64,000 bases of DNA from Phascolarctos cinereus (GCF_002099425.1 NW_018344008.1:9912501-9976500), one strand, 5' to 3'; positions 41,961-53,229 are shown, counted from the stretch's first letter. Translations and numbers: made by a program. Notes: a model not told the origin generated them from the sequence alone.

Positions 41961-43290
41961 AATAACAATAACAAAAAGGGTAGGTACACCTCTTTGAGTA
42001 TAGATCCAAATTGTTCTTCAGAGTGGTTGGACTCATTTATCATTGTGCCAACAATGAATTATTGTCCCAATTTTTTTTACATTTCTTCTAGTATGTTATT
42101 TTCCTCTTTTGTTGTGTTACCTAATCAGACAGATGTGAGGTGGTACCTCAGAGTTGTTTTAATTTGCATTTCTCTAATTAGTAGTGATTTAGAGTTTTTT
42201 TTAAATGTGAGAATAGCTTTGATTTCTTCTTCCAAAAACTGCATGTTCATGTCCTTTGATCATTTATCAGGTGGGAGATGGTTCATATTTTTTATGAATT
42301 TGACTCAGTTCCCTACATATTTGAGAAAGGAGCTTTTTTTTTTATCAAAGAAACTTGCTGTAAAATTTCCCCCCTAGTTTCCAGTTTTCCTTCTTACTTT
42401 TGCTGCATTGGCTTTATTTGCACAAAACCTTCTTAATTTCATATAATTAACAGCATTCATTTTACTTCCCATGATCCTCTCTGTCTCTTGTTTGATCATA
42501 AATTCTTCCCTTCTCCATATGTGACAGGTGCATTTTTCCATGCTCCCTAACTTACTTTTCTATCATTCATTGTGTCTAAATCATTTCTCCATTTTATCCT
42601 TACCTTGCTATAATGTGCGAGATATTCTTTTGTGCCTAGGTTCTTCCAAACTGCTTTCTAGTTTTCCCAGCAATTTTTGTCAAATGGTGAGTTCTTGCCC
42701 CCAAAGCTTGGATCTTCAGGTTTATCAAACAATAAATTACTATGATCATTTACTACAGTGTCTTATATACACAATTTATTCCACTGATCCTCCACTCTAT
42801 TTCTTAGCTGGTAATAGATAGTTTTGATGGTTACCAATTTGTAATAGAGTTTGAAATGAGGTAACTATAGGCTGCCATTTTTCATTTTTCTTTCATCAAT
42901 TCACTTGATACTCGGCTTTTTGTTCTTCCAGTTGAATTTTGTTATCATTTTTTTTTCATCTCTATAAAATAATTCTTTGGCAGTTTGATTGCTATGGCAC
43001 TAAATAGGTAAATTAACTTAGGCAGAATTGTTCTTTTTATTATATTGGCTTGGATTACCCATGAGCAATTAATATTTCTCCAACTATTTAGATTTGACTT
43101 TATTTGTATGAAGAGTGTTTTGTAATTGTGTTCTTATAGTCTTTTTGTTTGTCTTGGCCAGTAGGCTCCTGAGTATTTTATATTATCTGCAGCTATTTCA
43201 AATGGAATTTCTCTTTCTCTCTCTTCCTGCTAGGTTGTGTTGGTAGTATATAGAAATGGCAATTATTTGTATGGATTTATTTTATACCCT

Positions 43291-43532
43291 ATGGACAGCT
43301 AGGTGGCAAAGTGCATAGAATGCCAGGCCTGGAATCAGGAAGAATTCTCTTCCTGAGTTTAAATCTGGCTAGCTGTGTGGCCCTGGGCAAATCACTTAGC
43401 CCAGTTTGCCTCAGTTTCCTCATCTGTAAAATGAACTGAAGAAGGAAATGGCAAACCACTCTAGTATCTTTGCTAAGAAAACCCCAAATGGGGTCATGAA
43501 AAGTCAGACATGACTAAAATGATGGAGTACAA
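43291..43532 (+). mobile_element. Mar1-like SINE inside L1
   Basis: Full-length: 'ggacagctaggtggcaaagt', core 'tagctgtgtggccctgggca', 'cgaaatgg'-type middle ('gaaggaaatggcaaaccact') and end 'aagtcagacatgactaaaat'. Flanks 'attttataccc' and 'attttatcc' look like a target duplication. Confidence 0.93.
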
Positions 43533-43852
43533 CATTTTATCCTGAAACTTTGTTAAAGTTGTTAATAGTTTCAAGTAGGTTTTTAGTTAATTCTTCAGAG
43601 TTTTCTAAATATAGCACATATCATCTGAACAGGGATATTTTTATTTATTTATTGTCTATTTTTATTCCTCCAATTATTTTTTTCTTGTATTTTTACTGTA
43701 GATAGCTAGCATTTCTAATACAATATTGAATAATAGTGGTGATAATGAACATCCTTTCTTCACCCTTTTCTTAATCAGAAGGCTGCAAGTTTATTCCCAT
43801 TACAGATAATGCTTGCTCTTGGTTTTTGACAGATACTACTTATTATTTTATG

Positions 43853-44085
43853 AGTAGATAGGTGGCACAGTGGATACAGTGGCAGGCCTGGAGTCAGGAA
43901 GACTTGAATTCAAATCCAGCTTCAGACACTTACTAGCTTTGTGACCCTGAGCCCTGTTTGCCTCAGTTTCTTCCTCTGTAAAATGATCTAGAGAAGGCAA
44001 TGACAAAGCACTCCAGTTTCTTTGCCAAGAAAACTCCAAATGGGGTCACAAAGAGTCAGATATGACTGATCAACAACTTAACATT
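43853..44085 (+). mobile_element. Mar1-like SINE inside L1
   Basis: Full-length: 'agataggtggcacagtggat', 'gacttgaattcaaatccagc', 'tagctttgtgaccctgagc', 'ccaaatggggtcacaaag' and 'ctgatcaacaactta' end. Second SINE in the same L1 piece, same orientation as the first. Confidence 0.93.
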
Positions 44086-44272
44086 TAAGAAAAGTTCTAT
44101 TGATTCCTGTGCCTTCTAGTTTTTTTTAAAAAATAAGAATGTGTTGCATTTTGTCAAAGACTTTTTCTTCATTTATTGATATAGTAATATGATTTTTATG
44201 ATTCTTGTTGTTTTCATTAATTATATGGGCTATCATGCTTATAGTTTTCTTGATATTGATATCAAGAGTTTG

Positions 44273-44478
44273 GGGCGGCCCCTGTCTCCAAAGACTGAGA
44301 ACAGACCCCAACTTTAACATAAATTTAAAGAAATAGGCTGAAAAAATGAACAAACAGCAAAAAAGAATCTGACCGTAAAAAGCTACCATGATGATAGGGA
44401 AGATCAAAACACAAATTCAGAAGACAATGAAGTCAAAACATCTATGAGCAAAGCCTCAAAGAAAGAAAAAGCACAATG
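44273..44478 (+). mobile_element. L1 5' region/ORF1 start fragment
   Basis: 'caaagactgagaacagaccc', 'aataggctgaaaaaatgaac' (ORF1 start) and 'atagggaagatcaaaacac' match, on the opposite strand, the L1 at 48480-48640. Ends at 'gaaagaaaaagcac', where ORF2 sequence takes over. Confidence 0.8.
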
Positions 44479-44612
44479 ATAAATGAGTCCAACCACTCTG
44501 GAGAACAATTTGGATCTATGCCCAAAGGGCTGTACCTACCTTTTGGTGTTGTTATTGTTGTTTGTAAATAGTATTTTATTTTTCCAATTGCATATATAGA
44601 TAGTTTTCAAGA
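44479..44612. repeat. Inverted copy of 41902-42052
   Basis: Contains L1 ORF2 C-terminal sequence joined to a reversed L1 3' tail. The same odd join occurs in opposite orientation at 41902-42052 ('tagatccaaattgttct' and 'cttgaaaactatct' on both), so it is an inverted duplication rather than two independent joins. Confidence 0.75.
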
Positions 44613-45510
44613 TTCATTTTCTTTTTTTTTTTTTTTTGAGGAAGTAATATTTATTTTTTTTAAGTTTCTTTTTTTAAAGTGTATTTATTTTTAGTTTTCA
44701 ACATTTACTTCCACAAGATTTTGAGTTCCAAATTTTCACCCCAACTCGCCTCTCCCCCCACCCCAAGATGGCATGCATTCTGAATATCCCTTCCCCTAGT
44801 CTGCTCTCCCTTCTATCTCTCCCCTTCTTCTCTTATCCCCTTCCCCTTCTATTTTCCTGTAGGGCAGGATAGATTTCTGTACCCCATTTCCTGTATTTCT
44901 TATTTCCCAGTTGCATGTGAAAACATTTTTTTAAACATGCGTTTTTAAAACTTTGGGTTCCAAATTTTCTCCCTTCCTCCCTCCCCATCCACCCTCATTG
45001 AAAAGGCAAGCAACTCAATATAGGTTATACATGTGCAGTTATGCAAAATACTTCCGTAGTAGTCATGTTGTAAAAAACTAACCCTATTTCCCTTAATCCT
45101 ATCTCGCCCCCCCATTTATTCTATTCTGTCTTTTGACCCTGTCCCTCCTTAGAAGTGTTTGCTTCTGATTACCCCCTTTCCCAATCTGCCCTCCTTTCTA
45201 TCATTCCCCTGCTTTTTTGTCCCCTTCTCTCCCTATTTCCCTGTAGCATAATGCAGATTTCCATACCCAACTGAGTGTGTATGTTATTCCCTCCTTAAGC
45301 CAAATCCAATAAGAATAAGAGTCACTCATTCCCTCTTACTTTCCCATTTCCCCTCCACTATAAGAGCCTTTTCTTTCCTGTTTTTTTTTTGGGAGATAAT
45401 TTACCCCATTCTACCTCTCCCTTTCTCCTTCTCCCAGTATAATCCTCTCTCACCCCTTAATTTTGTTCTCTAGACATAACCCCTTCATCTTCAACTCATC
45501 CTGTGCCCTC

Positions 45511-45692
45511 TATCTATATCTATATCTATATCTATATCTATATCTATATCTATATCTATATCTATATCTATATCTATATCTATATCTATATCTATATCTA
45601 TATATATCTATATCTATATCTACATCTATATCTATATCTATATCTATATCTATATCTATATCTATATCTATATCTATATCTATATCTATATC
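45511..45692. repeat. (TATATC)n hexanucleotide array
   Basis: 182 bp, about 30 units, with small interruptions near 45600 and 45622. It sits exactly where the HAL1 at 9829 has only a short TAGA run (11893-11916), so it expanded after insertion. The open frames across it (Tyr-Leu, Ile-Ser, Asp-Ile) are artefacts. Confidence 0.96.
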
Positions 45693-45813
45693 CATACATG
45701 TAATTTTTCCCCTCCAACTACCATAATACTAACAAAGGTCTCATGAGTTATAAACATAATTTTTCCATGCAGGAATGTAAACAGTTCAACCTTAATAAAT
45801 CTCTTATGATTTC

Positions 45814-46122
45814 TCTTTCCTGTTTACCTCTTCATGTTCCACTTGAGTCTTGTATTTGAAAGTCAAATATTCTATTTAGCTCTGGTCTTTTCATCAAGAA
45901 TGCTTGACAGTCTTCTATTTCACTGAATGACCATTTTTTTCCCTGAAGGATTATACTCAGTTTTGCTGGGTGGGTGATTCTTGGTTGTAATCGTATCTCC
46001 TTTACCCTCTGGAATATTATATTCCATGCCCTTTGGTCCCTTAATGTACAAGCTGCTAAATCTTGTGTTATCCTGATTGTATTTCCATAACACTTGAATT
46101 GTTTTTTTCTGGCTGCTTTTCA
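45814..46122 (-). pseudogene. HAL1 ORF1 C-terminal relic
   Basis: The minus-strand frame includes KKTIQVLWKYNQDNTRFSSL and, after a shift, KMVIQ. It ends at the TAA equivalent of 'gaaatcataag' (45814-45816). Only the C-terminal domain is present. Confidence 0.75.
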
Positions 46123-46617
46123 TATATTGCAGTAATTTACTTGTTAGTATTTTTATGACATTTAATATTTCTGCTTTTTGTGACTGGTTGTGAGGCTTTT
46201 ATGCCCTAATACATGGTTAATTTTTGTGAAGGTGCCCTGTACAACTGAGAGAAAGGTATACTCATTCCCATTAAATTTTCTCCAGAGGTCTATCATATCT
46301 AACTTTTCTGAGAATCTATTAAGCTCCTTACCATCATTCTTATTTATTTTATGGTTAGATTTATGTAGCTCTGAGAAGGGAAAGTTGAGTTCTCCATTAT
46401 TCTATTTCTACTATTTTCTCCTGTAATTAATTTAAATGTTCCATTAAGAATTTGGATGCTATGCCATTTGGTGCACATATGTTTAGTATTAACATTACTT
46501 CATTGTCTATGGTCCTTTTTTAGCAAGATATATTTTCTCTGCTTGTCTTTTTAAATTAGGTCTATTTTTGCTTTTGCTTTGTCTGCGATTGTGAGTGCTG
46601 CCTCTGCCTTTTTAAAC

Positions 46618-46818
46618 TTAATTTGAAACATAATAGATTCTGTCCCAGCCCATTATTTTAATTCTGTATGTGTCTCTCTGCTTTAAGTGTGTTTCTTGTA
46701 AACAACCTGTTCCAGGATTCAGGTTTCTAATCCATTCTACTACCAGCTTCTGCTTTATGGGTGAGTTCATTTCATTCACATTTACAGTTATGATTGCTAA
46801 CTGTGCATTTCCCTCCAT
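46618..46818 (-). pseudogene. L1 ORF2 N-terminus (endonuclease) relic
   Basis: 67 codons: MEGNAQLAIITVNVNEMNSP and WIRNLNPGTGCLQETHLKQR. This is the start of the APE-type endonuclease. The conserved Asn of the NVN box and Glu of LQETHL (metal binding) are retained. The remainder down to 46123 is frame-broken. Confidence 0.88.
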
Positions 46819-47003
46819 CTTGTTTTTTTTTAATTTTTTTGCTTATCCTTCTCTCTTTGTATTCTGTCCCTCCTCAAAAGTCTGTTTTTTCTTCTTCTGA
46901 TCACTGCCTTCCCTTACCCACTCTCCCTTTTATCACTCTCTTCCACTTCTCTTCCACTCCTACTTCTCTGTTGGGTGAGATAAATTTTATACCCCATTGA
47001 ATG

Positions 47004-47004
<1 letters not shown>

Positions 47005-47079
<75 letters not shown>
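47005..47079. repeat. (TC)n microsatellite in L1 inter-ORF spacer
   Basis: About 36 TC units with a TT interruption, between 'caatggggt'-type and 'atggaaaaaaata'-type L1 sequence on the minus strand. Confidence 0.96.
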
Positions 47080-47084
<5 letters not shown>

Positions 47085-47438
47085 TTTTCCATCTTTTGAC
47101 AAATTTAAATGACAGTGAGACTCTAGCATTGCCAACTCCTCTCCATGCCCTGTACCATTTCCCCCTTTACTGTAAAAACTCTTCCTTGTGTATCTCCTTT
47201 ATGTAAGATATTTTTCCTCATTCTTCCTCTCCTTCCCACTTTCTCCCAGAGTATTCTTCTGTCTTGCACATCCATGTTTTTTTACATCATCCTAACATAA
47301 TTGGCTCAGTCCTATATGTTCTGACTATGTAGAACTATGTAGAATCTTTATAACTGTCCTAATAATGATAAAATTCTTAGGAATAACATGTATCATTTTC
47401 CCAAATAGAAATGTGAACAGTTTAACCTTATTAACCCC

Positions 47439-48560
47439 TTATGATTTCTCTTTCATGTTTACCTTTTTACACTTCTCTTGAATCTTCTATTTGAATGTCA
47501 AATTCAAATTTCATCTCTGGTCTTCTCATCAGGAATGTTCAAAAGTCCAATATTTCATTAAATGTCTTTTTTTTTCTCTTGAAGGATTGTACTGAGTTTT
47601 ATTAGATAGGTCATTCTTGGTTGTAATGCTAGATCCATTGACTCTGCAATATCATGTTCCAAGCCCTTCACTCCTTTAACATGGAAGCCACTAAATATTG
47701 TGTGATCCTTACTGTGGCTCCCTCCCAAATATTTGAAAGTTTTTTTTTTCTTTTGGGTGCTTGAAGTATTTTCTTTTTGGCCCAGGAGCTGTGGAATTTG
47801 ACTATAGCATTCATAAGAGTTTTTATTTTTGAATCTTTTTCAGGTGCTGATTTCTGGATTCTTTCATTTTTTATTTTACCCTTTGTTCTAGGATACCAGG
47901 GTAATTTTCCTTGATAATTTCTTGAAATATGATGGTTAGGCTCTTTGTTTGAGCATGGTATCATTGATTCAGGTAATCTAATAACTCTTAAATTATCTCT
48001 CCTTGATCTATTTTCCAGGTCAGTTGGTTTGCTGATGAGAAATTTAACATTTTTCTATTTTTAATTCTTTTGACTTTGTTTTATTGTTTCTTTTTGTGTT
48101 TCGTGATATCAGCATCCATTTGCCCAATTCTAGTTTTAAAGGTATTGCTTTCTTTAGTGAGGTTTTGTATTTCCTTTTCCATTTGGTCAATTCTGGTTTT
48201 TAAGGAGTTATATTCATCAGTGAAGTTTCGTACCATTTTTTTCATTTAGAAATTCTGATTTTTAATGTATTACTTTCTTCAGGGTATTTTTTGTGTGCCT
48301 CTTTTACTAAGCTGTTAATTGTTTTTTCATAATTGTCTCTTTTTTTGGCTTTTATTTCTTTTTTTTCTACCACTTTTTATTTGATTTTGAAAATAATGTT
48401 TTAGCTCTTCTAGGAATTCTTGTTGGGCTAGTGTCCACTTTTTTTTCCTTGAGGTTTTGCTCGTAGCTGTTTTGATTTCATTGTCTTCTGAATTTGTGTG
48501 TTGATCTTCCATATCATCATAGTAGTTTTATGGTCAGATTCTTTTTTGCTGTTTGTTCAT
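47439..48560 (-). pseudogene. L1 ORF1 relic
   Basis: Begins MNKQQKRI-type at 48560, ends at the TAA 47441-47439. The open piece 47668-47964 reads GKIKNERIQKSAPEKDSKIK and AIVKFHSSWAKKKILQAPKR, the RRM end and C-terminal domain of L1 ORF1. 48327-48512 holds the N-terminal part. Frame breaks between. Confidence 0.85.
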
Positions 48561-49329
48561 TTTTTTCAGCCTATTTCTTTAAGTTTATGTTAAAGTTAGG
48601 GTCTGTTCTCAGTTTTTGGAGAGAGGGGCACCATCCCAAACTTTAGACTTTTTTTGCACTATTGTTTTCAGATCTACTACTGGGAGTTTGAAAGTTTTAG
48701 GTTCTTCCAAAGTGGAATGATCTAGGGAATGGTGAGGTCACTGCTCTCCTGGTCTGCTTTCTGGCCCTTACCCAATAAGGTACCATATGTTATGGTACCT
48801 GATCTTTTGGAATTGCAATGGATACTGCTCCTCAAGGTACTTGTTCCCTTGGGACTGGAAGTGATACTACACCTCAGGGCCCCCGCTCCCTCTTGACTAG
48901 AAGTGAACCTTTCCTCCCTTGAACCCAGAAAGTTATATAGGTAATTGAGTTGCTAAACAGCTTCCAGTCCTGCATCTAGTGCTAGCACAGGCATCCCCTA
49001 TAATCTCTTTCTGACCTGTTGCCAGGTCACCTTACTGTGTCTAGCTTGAGGGCTCCTGAAGCTGCTTCTCCATTTCCCACTACCACCTATTCCCATCACT
49101 GGTTTTTCATCCATTGTAATCTTTGGACCAGCGTCTACCCCCATGTCACAGATTTCTCCTTCTAACCCCCTAAGTTGTTTTGGATTGGAAGAATGTCTCA
49201 CCTTGATCTTTTTATTGATTGTGCCACTCTAGATTTTTATTTAAGGCATTATTTTAAAATTGTTTAGTGGGGAATGTTGGGAATGTTGGCTGAATGTTTC
49301 CTGTACTCTGTCATCTTGGCTCTGCCCCT

Positions 49330-49498
49330 GGAAGAGTCATTCAGTCTTTATTTTTCACCTCTTCCACAAGCCCTCTTGTGTGGTCTTTCTTCTTTGCCCT
49401 AAAACAAAACAAAAAAAGCAAATTTTTTCTATTTTCAAGCTTCAGATGCTGCCTAAGAACCTATGGCCAGGTAACAGCCTAATCTGAATGAAGGAGTA
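49330..49498. other. Unassigned spacer
   Basis: Short stretch between the L1 5' end and a SINE; nothing recognised. Confidence 0.4.
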
Positions 49499-49578
49499 AG
49501 ACAGCATGTTACAGTGGTCTTTCCATAAATTTTAGGGTCAAATCCTGCCTCTGTCATTTACTACCTATGTCATTTTGG

Positions 49579-49617
49579 ACTGCTGCTGCTGCTGCTGCTG
49601 CTACTACTACTACTTGA
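49579..49617. repeat. (TGC)n(TAC)n triplet repeat
   Basis: Seven TGC units followed by four to five TAC units. Confidence 0.93.
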
Positions 49618-49624
49618 CACTACT

Positions 49625-49893
49625 ATGACTATTACCAATAATAGCTATACTTTATAGAGCACTTTCGGTTTTGTAAAACATTTTGCACATGTTATCTTAT
49701 CTGATCCTCACAAAGATCTTGTGAGGTAGGTGATATTTATTATCTTTATTTTTCAGACGCAAAAATTTGAGATAGAGAGAGGGTATGTGATTTGCCCAGA
49801 GTCACACTGCCAGTAAGTGTCTGAGACAAGATTTGAATTCAGGTCCTCCTGATTCCAAGTTTAATGTTCTATCCAAAATGCCAACTAGTTACC
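49625..49893 (-). mobile_element. MIR/THER-type CORE-SINE nested in another SINE
   Basis: Reversed full-length copy: 'tttatagagcactttcggtt', 'tctgatcctcacaaagatct', 'agagtcacactgccagtaag', 'gatttgaattcaggtcctcc' and the reversed head 'tctatccaaaatgccaacta'. Confidence 0.88.
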
Positions 49894-49985
49894 TCAGTTA
49901 ACTCCTTTGGAGCTTCTATTTTCTTATCTGTCAAATGATGTAGTTTAACTCAATGACCCCTAAGGTCTTTTTCAACTCTAAATTT

Positions 49986-50888
49986 GGGATCTGCTAGTTG
50001 CAGTTATATTTTAGGCCTTTGAGCTCTGCTCCTCTTTCCTGTCTGAATTTTTACAAAATCTGACGCACAGAAACAATTAGTAAGTGGATTACGTCAAACA
50101 TGTGGAAGAAATGGCAATATTCCAGTGGGAAAGACATGCCCTAGACATTTGGCAGGAAGAGTGAAGGGAGGAAATCTCTTTGTAAAGTGATGATTCACAC
50201 TTGTACAGAGGTTCTGGAAGGAATTAACTCAAGAGAAGGCTAGAGAGCTCCTTGAAATATATAAATGCCTCAGGCCATTAGCAATATGTTTGAAATCGTG
50301 TTAGAGACAAAATGGAGTCCATTAGGTCATTGAGATCTTTTCCCTGAATTCAATAAAGAGATGACAACTGAAGCAGCATTTGCTTTTTTGTTGTTGTTTC
50401 TGTTTCTGAAAACTCAGTTGCTCTCTATACTTAATGAGTCAACTTTTCTCTAGGACCACCTTTGAGAAATACTTTTTCCCATGTAAATTATGTTGTTATG
50501 GAATCTTTATGGTCTGTGGAAGAAGACACTACTTTAAAGGAGAATGTGGCTACTTGAACTACGGAATTATAAAGGAAGAGAATAGAGAAAGAGAAGGTTC
50601 TCAGAGATTATGTAAGGGATAAGGGCAGAGGTGAGGAAGGAGGTCTTCTAAGTAATCCATATAAAGATGGATTAAATGGATAAAGTATCTGGCTGATAAT
50701 CAACAGTTCAGAACGTCTAGTTTTGTTAGGATGACATTGCCAATAAATTAGCCTGAGCTGCTAAAATTGTTAGTGAAAGAATAAAAAAAGTGAAGGAAGA
50801 CAAATGCTAAATGAAAAAACAAATCCTCTGATGTGAAAGGCAGCCAAATCAATGTCCTAGTGAAACCATTTTAAAAATCTTTTATTGT
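49986..50888. other. Unassigned sequence
   Basis: No repeat recognised. The 62-codon frame 50434-50622 is Cys-containing and follows a weak acceptor-like 'acttttctctag', but has no known motif; I do not call it a gene. Confidence 0.4.
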
Positions 50889-50901
50889 GAAAGAACAGAT
50901 C

Positions 50902-51032
50902 GATAGAGCACTGGCTCTGGAGTCGAGGACATGAGTTCAAATCTGGCCTCAGACACCTGACATTTAGTATCCGTGTGACCCTAAGCTAGTCACTTAACCC
51001 TGAATGCCTTGCCAAGAAAAAAGAAAAGAAAA
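50902..51032 (+). mobile_element. WSINE1-like SINE with target duplication
   Basis: 5'-truncated: 'gatagagcactggctctgg', 'gacatgagttcaaatctgg', A-rich tail with AAAAG units. Flanked by 'gaaagaacagatc' (50889-50901) and 'gaaagaactgatc' (51033-51045), one difference. Confidence 0.94.
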
Positions 51033-51154
51033 GAAAGAACTGATCATGCTACTGACTTCATTTTAGCTGCAATGGCTTTCAGGCTCTTTAAATACCTGGG
51101 CTCCAGACTGTTCAGCTGTCTTTGTCAAGTACTAACAAAGTATTTTCCCTCTTA

Positions 51155-51225
51155 TCAATCAATTGATCAATAAACATTTTTTAGGCACTTACTGTACAAC
51201 CAGGCACTGTGTTAAGCTCTGTGCT
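51155..51225 (-). mobile_element. L2 3' end, reversed, short
   Basis: 'caataaacattttttaggca', 'cttactgtacaaccaggcac' and 'tgtgttaagctctgtgc' are the reversed L2 terminus. Confidence 0.7.
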
Positions 51226-51485
51226 TCTGGCTATGCTTCTGACTTTCTGGCCTTTAACACAATATTTCTACTACAGTTTCACCCTGGAACCTCCCCCAGT
51301 GCCTGGGGAGGTCCTCTTCACCTTTAAATATCCCCTTGCCATGATATTACCCTTCTCCCATTAGTGAATTCCTCTTGAGGCCTCCAAAATGGAAACCCTA
51401 GGAGGCCTTGTGCTAGCCAACCTTCATTATCTTCCTAGCTATGATTCTGATTTTCCAGATTATAACACCTGGAACTGCATGAGTT
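51226..51485. other. Unassigned sequence
   Basis: GC-richer stretch between opposing L2 ends; no family recognised. Confidence 0.4.
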
Positions 51486-51632
51486 CCTTCATCCTCTCCA
51501 TCCCCTACATTTTCTTCTTCCTTTGGTGAGTTATGTCATCTTGAGGTCAGGGACCTTCTTTTTGCTTTTATTTGTGTCCTTGTCACTTAGCAAAATTGCT
51601 GGCAATTGTAAATCCTTAATAATAAATGCTCT
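51486..51632 (+). mobile_element. L2 LINE 3' end
   Basis: 'atcttgaggtcagggacctt', 'tgtgtccttgtcacttagca', 'ttgctggcaattgtaaatcc' and 'ttaataataaatgct' follow the L2 terminus. Confidence 0.65.
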
Positions 51633-51654
51633 GTCACCTATCTACCAATAGGAT

Positions 51655-51885
51655 GATAACAAGCATTTATTTATTATTTATAGCTTTATAAAATATTTCT
51701 GTATAACAATCCTATTAGAAGTATAATATATTACTATACATGTGTTTAAGATGAAGAAATTAAGGACTAGAAGTTAAGTGACTTACCTATCCATAGTTAT
51801 GGAGCTAAAAATGTCATAGTCAAGATTCAAACCCATATCTTTTGGCTCCAAGGTCAGCAGGCTTTCCACTACGATTGTTCAAACT
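51655..51885 (-). mobile_element. MIR-type SINE
   Basis: Reversed: 'acaagcatttatttattat', 'taaggactagaagttaagtg', 'gattcaaacccatatctttt' and 'caggctttccactacgatt'. Confidence 0.75.
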
Positions 51886-53228
51886 TAACCCACATGGAAA
51901 TTTTGAGATAGGAGCATGGAGATTATTATAGCTCCACTGTGTTCTTGAATGTTATATTTGAAAGAAATAAAAAATGCCATGTTTTAAACAAATGAAATTA
52001 ATAATCATAGGCTATTATAAAAATATGAAAATCTCAAAGATTGTTTTGACTAATGAAAGGTGAATAAGTCTGTCTTTTAAAATGAAGCAACATATTATGT
52101 AGTTCACTTTGTCAGCTGATCTTTAAAATATTAAATGTAGCTGTTTCTTCACATTTTGTTATTGAAGTGATTAAATGAAAAATCATGGGAATCAACATTT
52201 TATGCTGACACAGTTATAATAGATAGTTATTATGAGAGAAGTTATATGGTCATATCAAAATTCCGCTTCTCATTGTACTATACCATCTACAGATTTCATT
52301 TTTTTCAACAATACAAAGCTTACATTTTTATTCCTGTGGCCTCACTATATTTTTGGTGGTAGTATGATATTGGCTTACTAACTTTTGAAATTTACTCCCA
52401 AATCTCAAAGCCTTTTAAAGCCAAAAGTATGGGAGGAAATGGCTTAACCTTGAATTATTCTATTTCTAGTTGCTTGGGAGAGTAACCCTAAAACTAGATT
52501 AATTAGAAATCAAATTGATGTTTCCACAAACAGTAAATATATGTACTGTGTGAACAAATGATGTCAGCACTACCAGTGGTATGATACCCACAGGGACTAA
52601 AATGGGATATCCTATAAAGGCAGTTGAAGAGAAGGGAGTTTGTTTGGCTTTGACTTTTAAAAATTGCCAAAGACCATCTCTCTAGTCATTTGGAAGGAAC
52701 TGGAACTGTGTGTATGTGAGAACTGATTGTCTCCAGCCTCCTTCTGCTTGAACTCTCTTTGGCTGTTTGCCTGGTTTTCTTTATAGTTTGTATTACCTCA
52801 TTACTCGTACTTCTTCTCAAGTGTACTGTTCTGCAATGCTTTTCCCGGGTATGATCTTGTTGTCCTTGTCTTCAGGGTTGATCATGCAGAAACCTGATAA
52901 AGAAATTCAAAGCACTGTCCTGAAGACAAACCTTGTTTTTGCTTCAAAATATTTTATAAATGTCCTCATTTTGATATCAGTATTTGAAGGTGGAAAGGTT
53001 ATTAATAATTCTTCCATTTTTTTAATGTGGAAAAACTAAGGAATAAAAAAGTAGAATAATTGAGTTGACTAAAATCCTAAATGTAGGAGAATTGTCCTAT
53101 TATTCCTATTAACTTTCATTTCATTAGATCTGGCCCATCCTTCTAGCATGTTAAAGTTTTTGGTTGCCACTATCAACCAAACTGTTAACAAACTATTCCA
53201 ACTTTCCATCACCTGAATGTTTGATAAG
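51886..53228. other. Unassigned sequence
   Basis: Mostly AT-rich and probably unique. The 90-codon frame at 52767-53039 has hydrophobic patches but no recognised family and no convincing splice or start context. Confidence 0.4.
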
Positions 53229-53229
53229 T

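Larger units (their letters stand above)
41961..44272 (-). mobile_element. L1 ORF2: reverse transcriptase to C-terminus, reversed
   Basis: Antisense L1 interrupted by two Mar1 SINEs (43291-43532, 43853-44085). On the minus strand, from 44272 down: reverse-transcriptase palm (the LFADDM box is degraded near 43615-43640), thumb (around 42830-43060), and C-terminal ORF2 near 42000-42200 ('gatgtgaggtggtacctcag' on the plus strand is the reversed block preceding the C-terminus). The 3' end proper is missing. Confidence 0.85.
44640..46122 (-). mobile_element. HAL1-type element, 5'-truncated
   Basis: Reverse complement of the 3' half of the HAL1 at 9829-12753. Reversed tail and 3' region to about 45060, purine-rich inter-ORF-like segment (pyrimidines here) to about 45480, hexanucleotide array 45511-45692, ORF1 C-terminus 45814-46122 ('cttttcatcaagaatgcttg', 'gctgctaaatcttgtgttat'). 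T run 44621-44636 is the reversed poly(A). It lies between two halves of reversed L1. Confidence 0.88.
46123..49329 (-). mobile_element. L1 LINE 5' half: leader, ORF1, ORF2 endonuclease
   Basis: Minus-strand L1 with its 5' start at 49329 (reversed 'catcttggctctgcccctgg', that is, ggggcagagccaagatg). The leader runs to 48561, ORF1 relic 48560-47439, a purine-rich inter-ORF spacer with a (TC)n array follows, then the ORF2 start near 46818 and endonuclease sequence to 46123. The rest of ORF2 is not adjacent: HAL1 follows, and reversed ORF2 reappears only below 44272. Confidence 0.9.
49500..49985 (+). mobile_element. THER/MIR-type CORE-SINE split by a microsatellite and a second SINE
   Basis: First part 49500-49578 ('agacagcatgttacagtggt', 'gggtcaaatcctgcctctgt'). 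The second part 49894-49985 resumes 'gttacctcagttaactcc' and ends 'gacccctaaggtctttttc', 'aactctaaatttgggatct'. A triplet run and a reversed SINE lie between. Confidence 0.78.

Noticed and set aside
42528-42821. 97-codon plus-strand frame with hydrophobic segments, considered as a small membrane protein.
   Set aside because: It is the antisense of L1 ORF2 thumb and C-terminal sequence.
45463-45726. Frames of repeated Tyr-Leu, Ile-Ser and Asp-Ile dipeptides; the array also looked CRISPR-like at first sight.
   Set aside because: It is a contiguous hexanucleotide microsatellite without spacers or conserved direct repeats.
46901-47135. Arg-Glu repeat frames (RERERE) and Ser-Leu frames.
   Set aside because: They come from the TC microsatellite in the L1 inter-ORF spacer.
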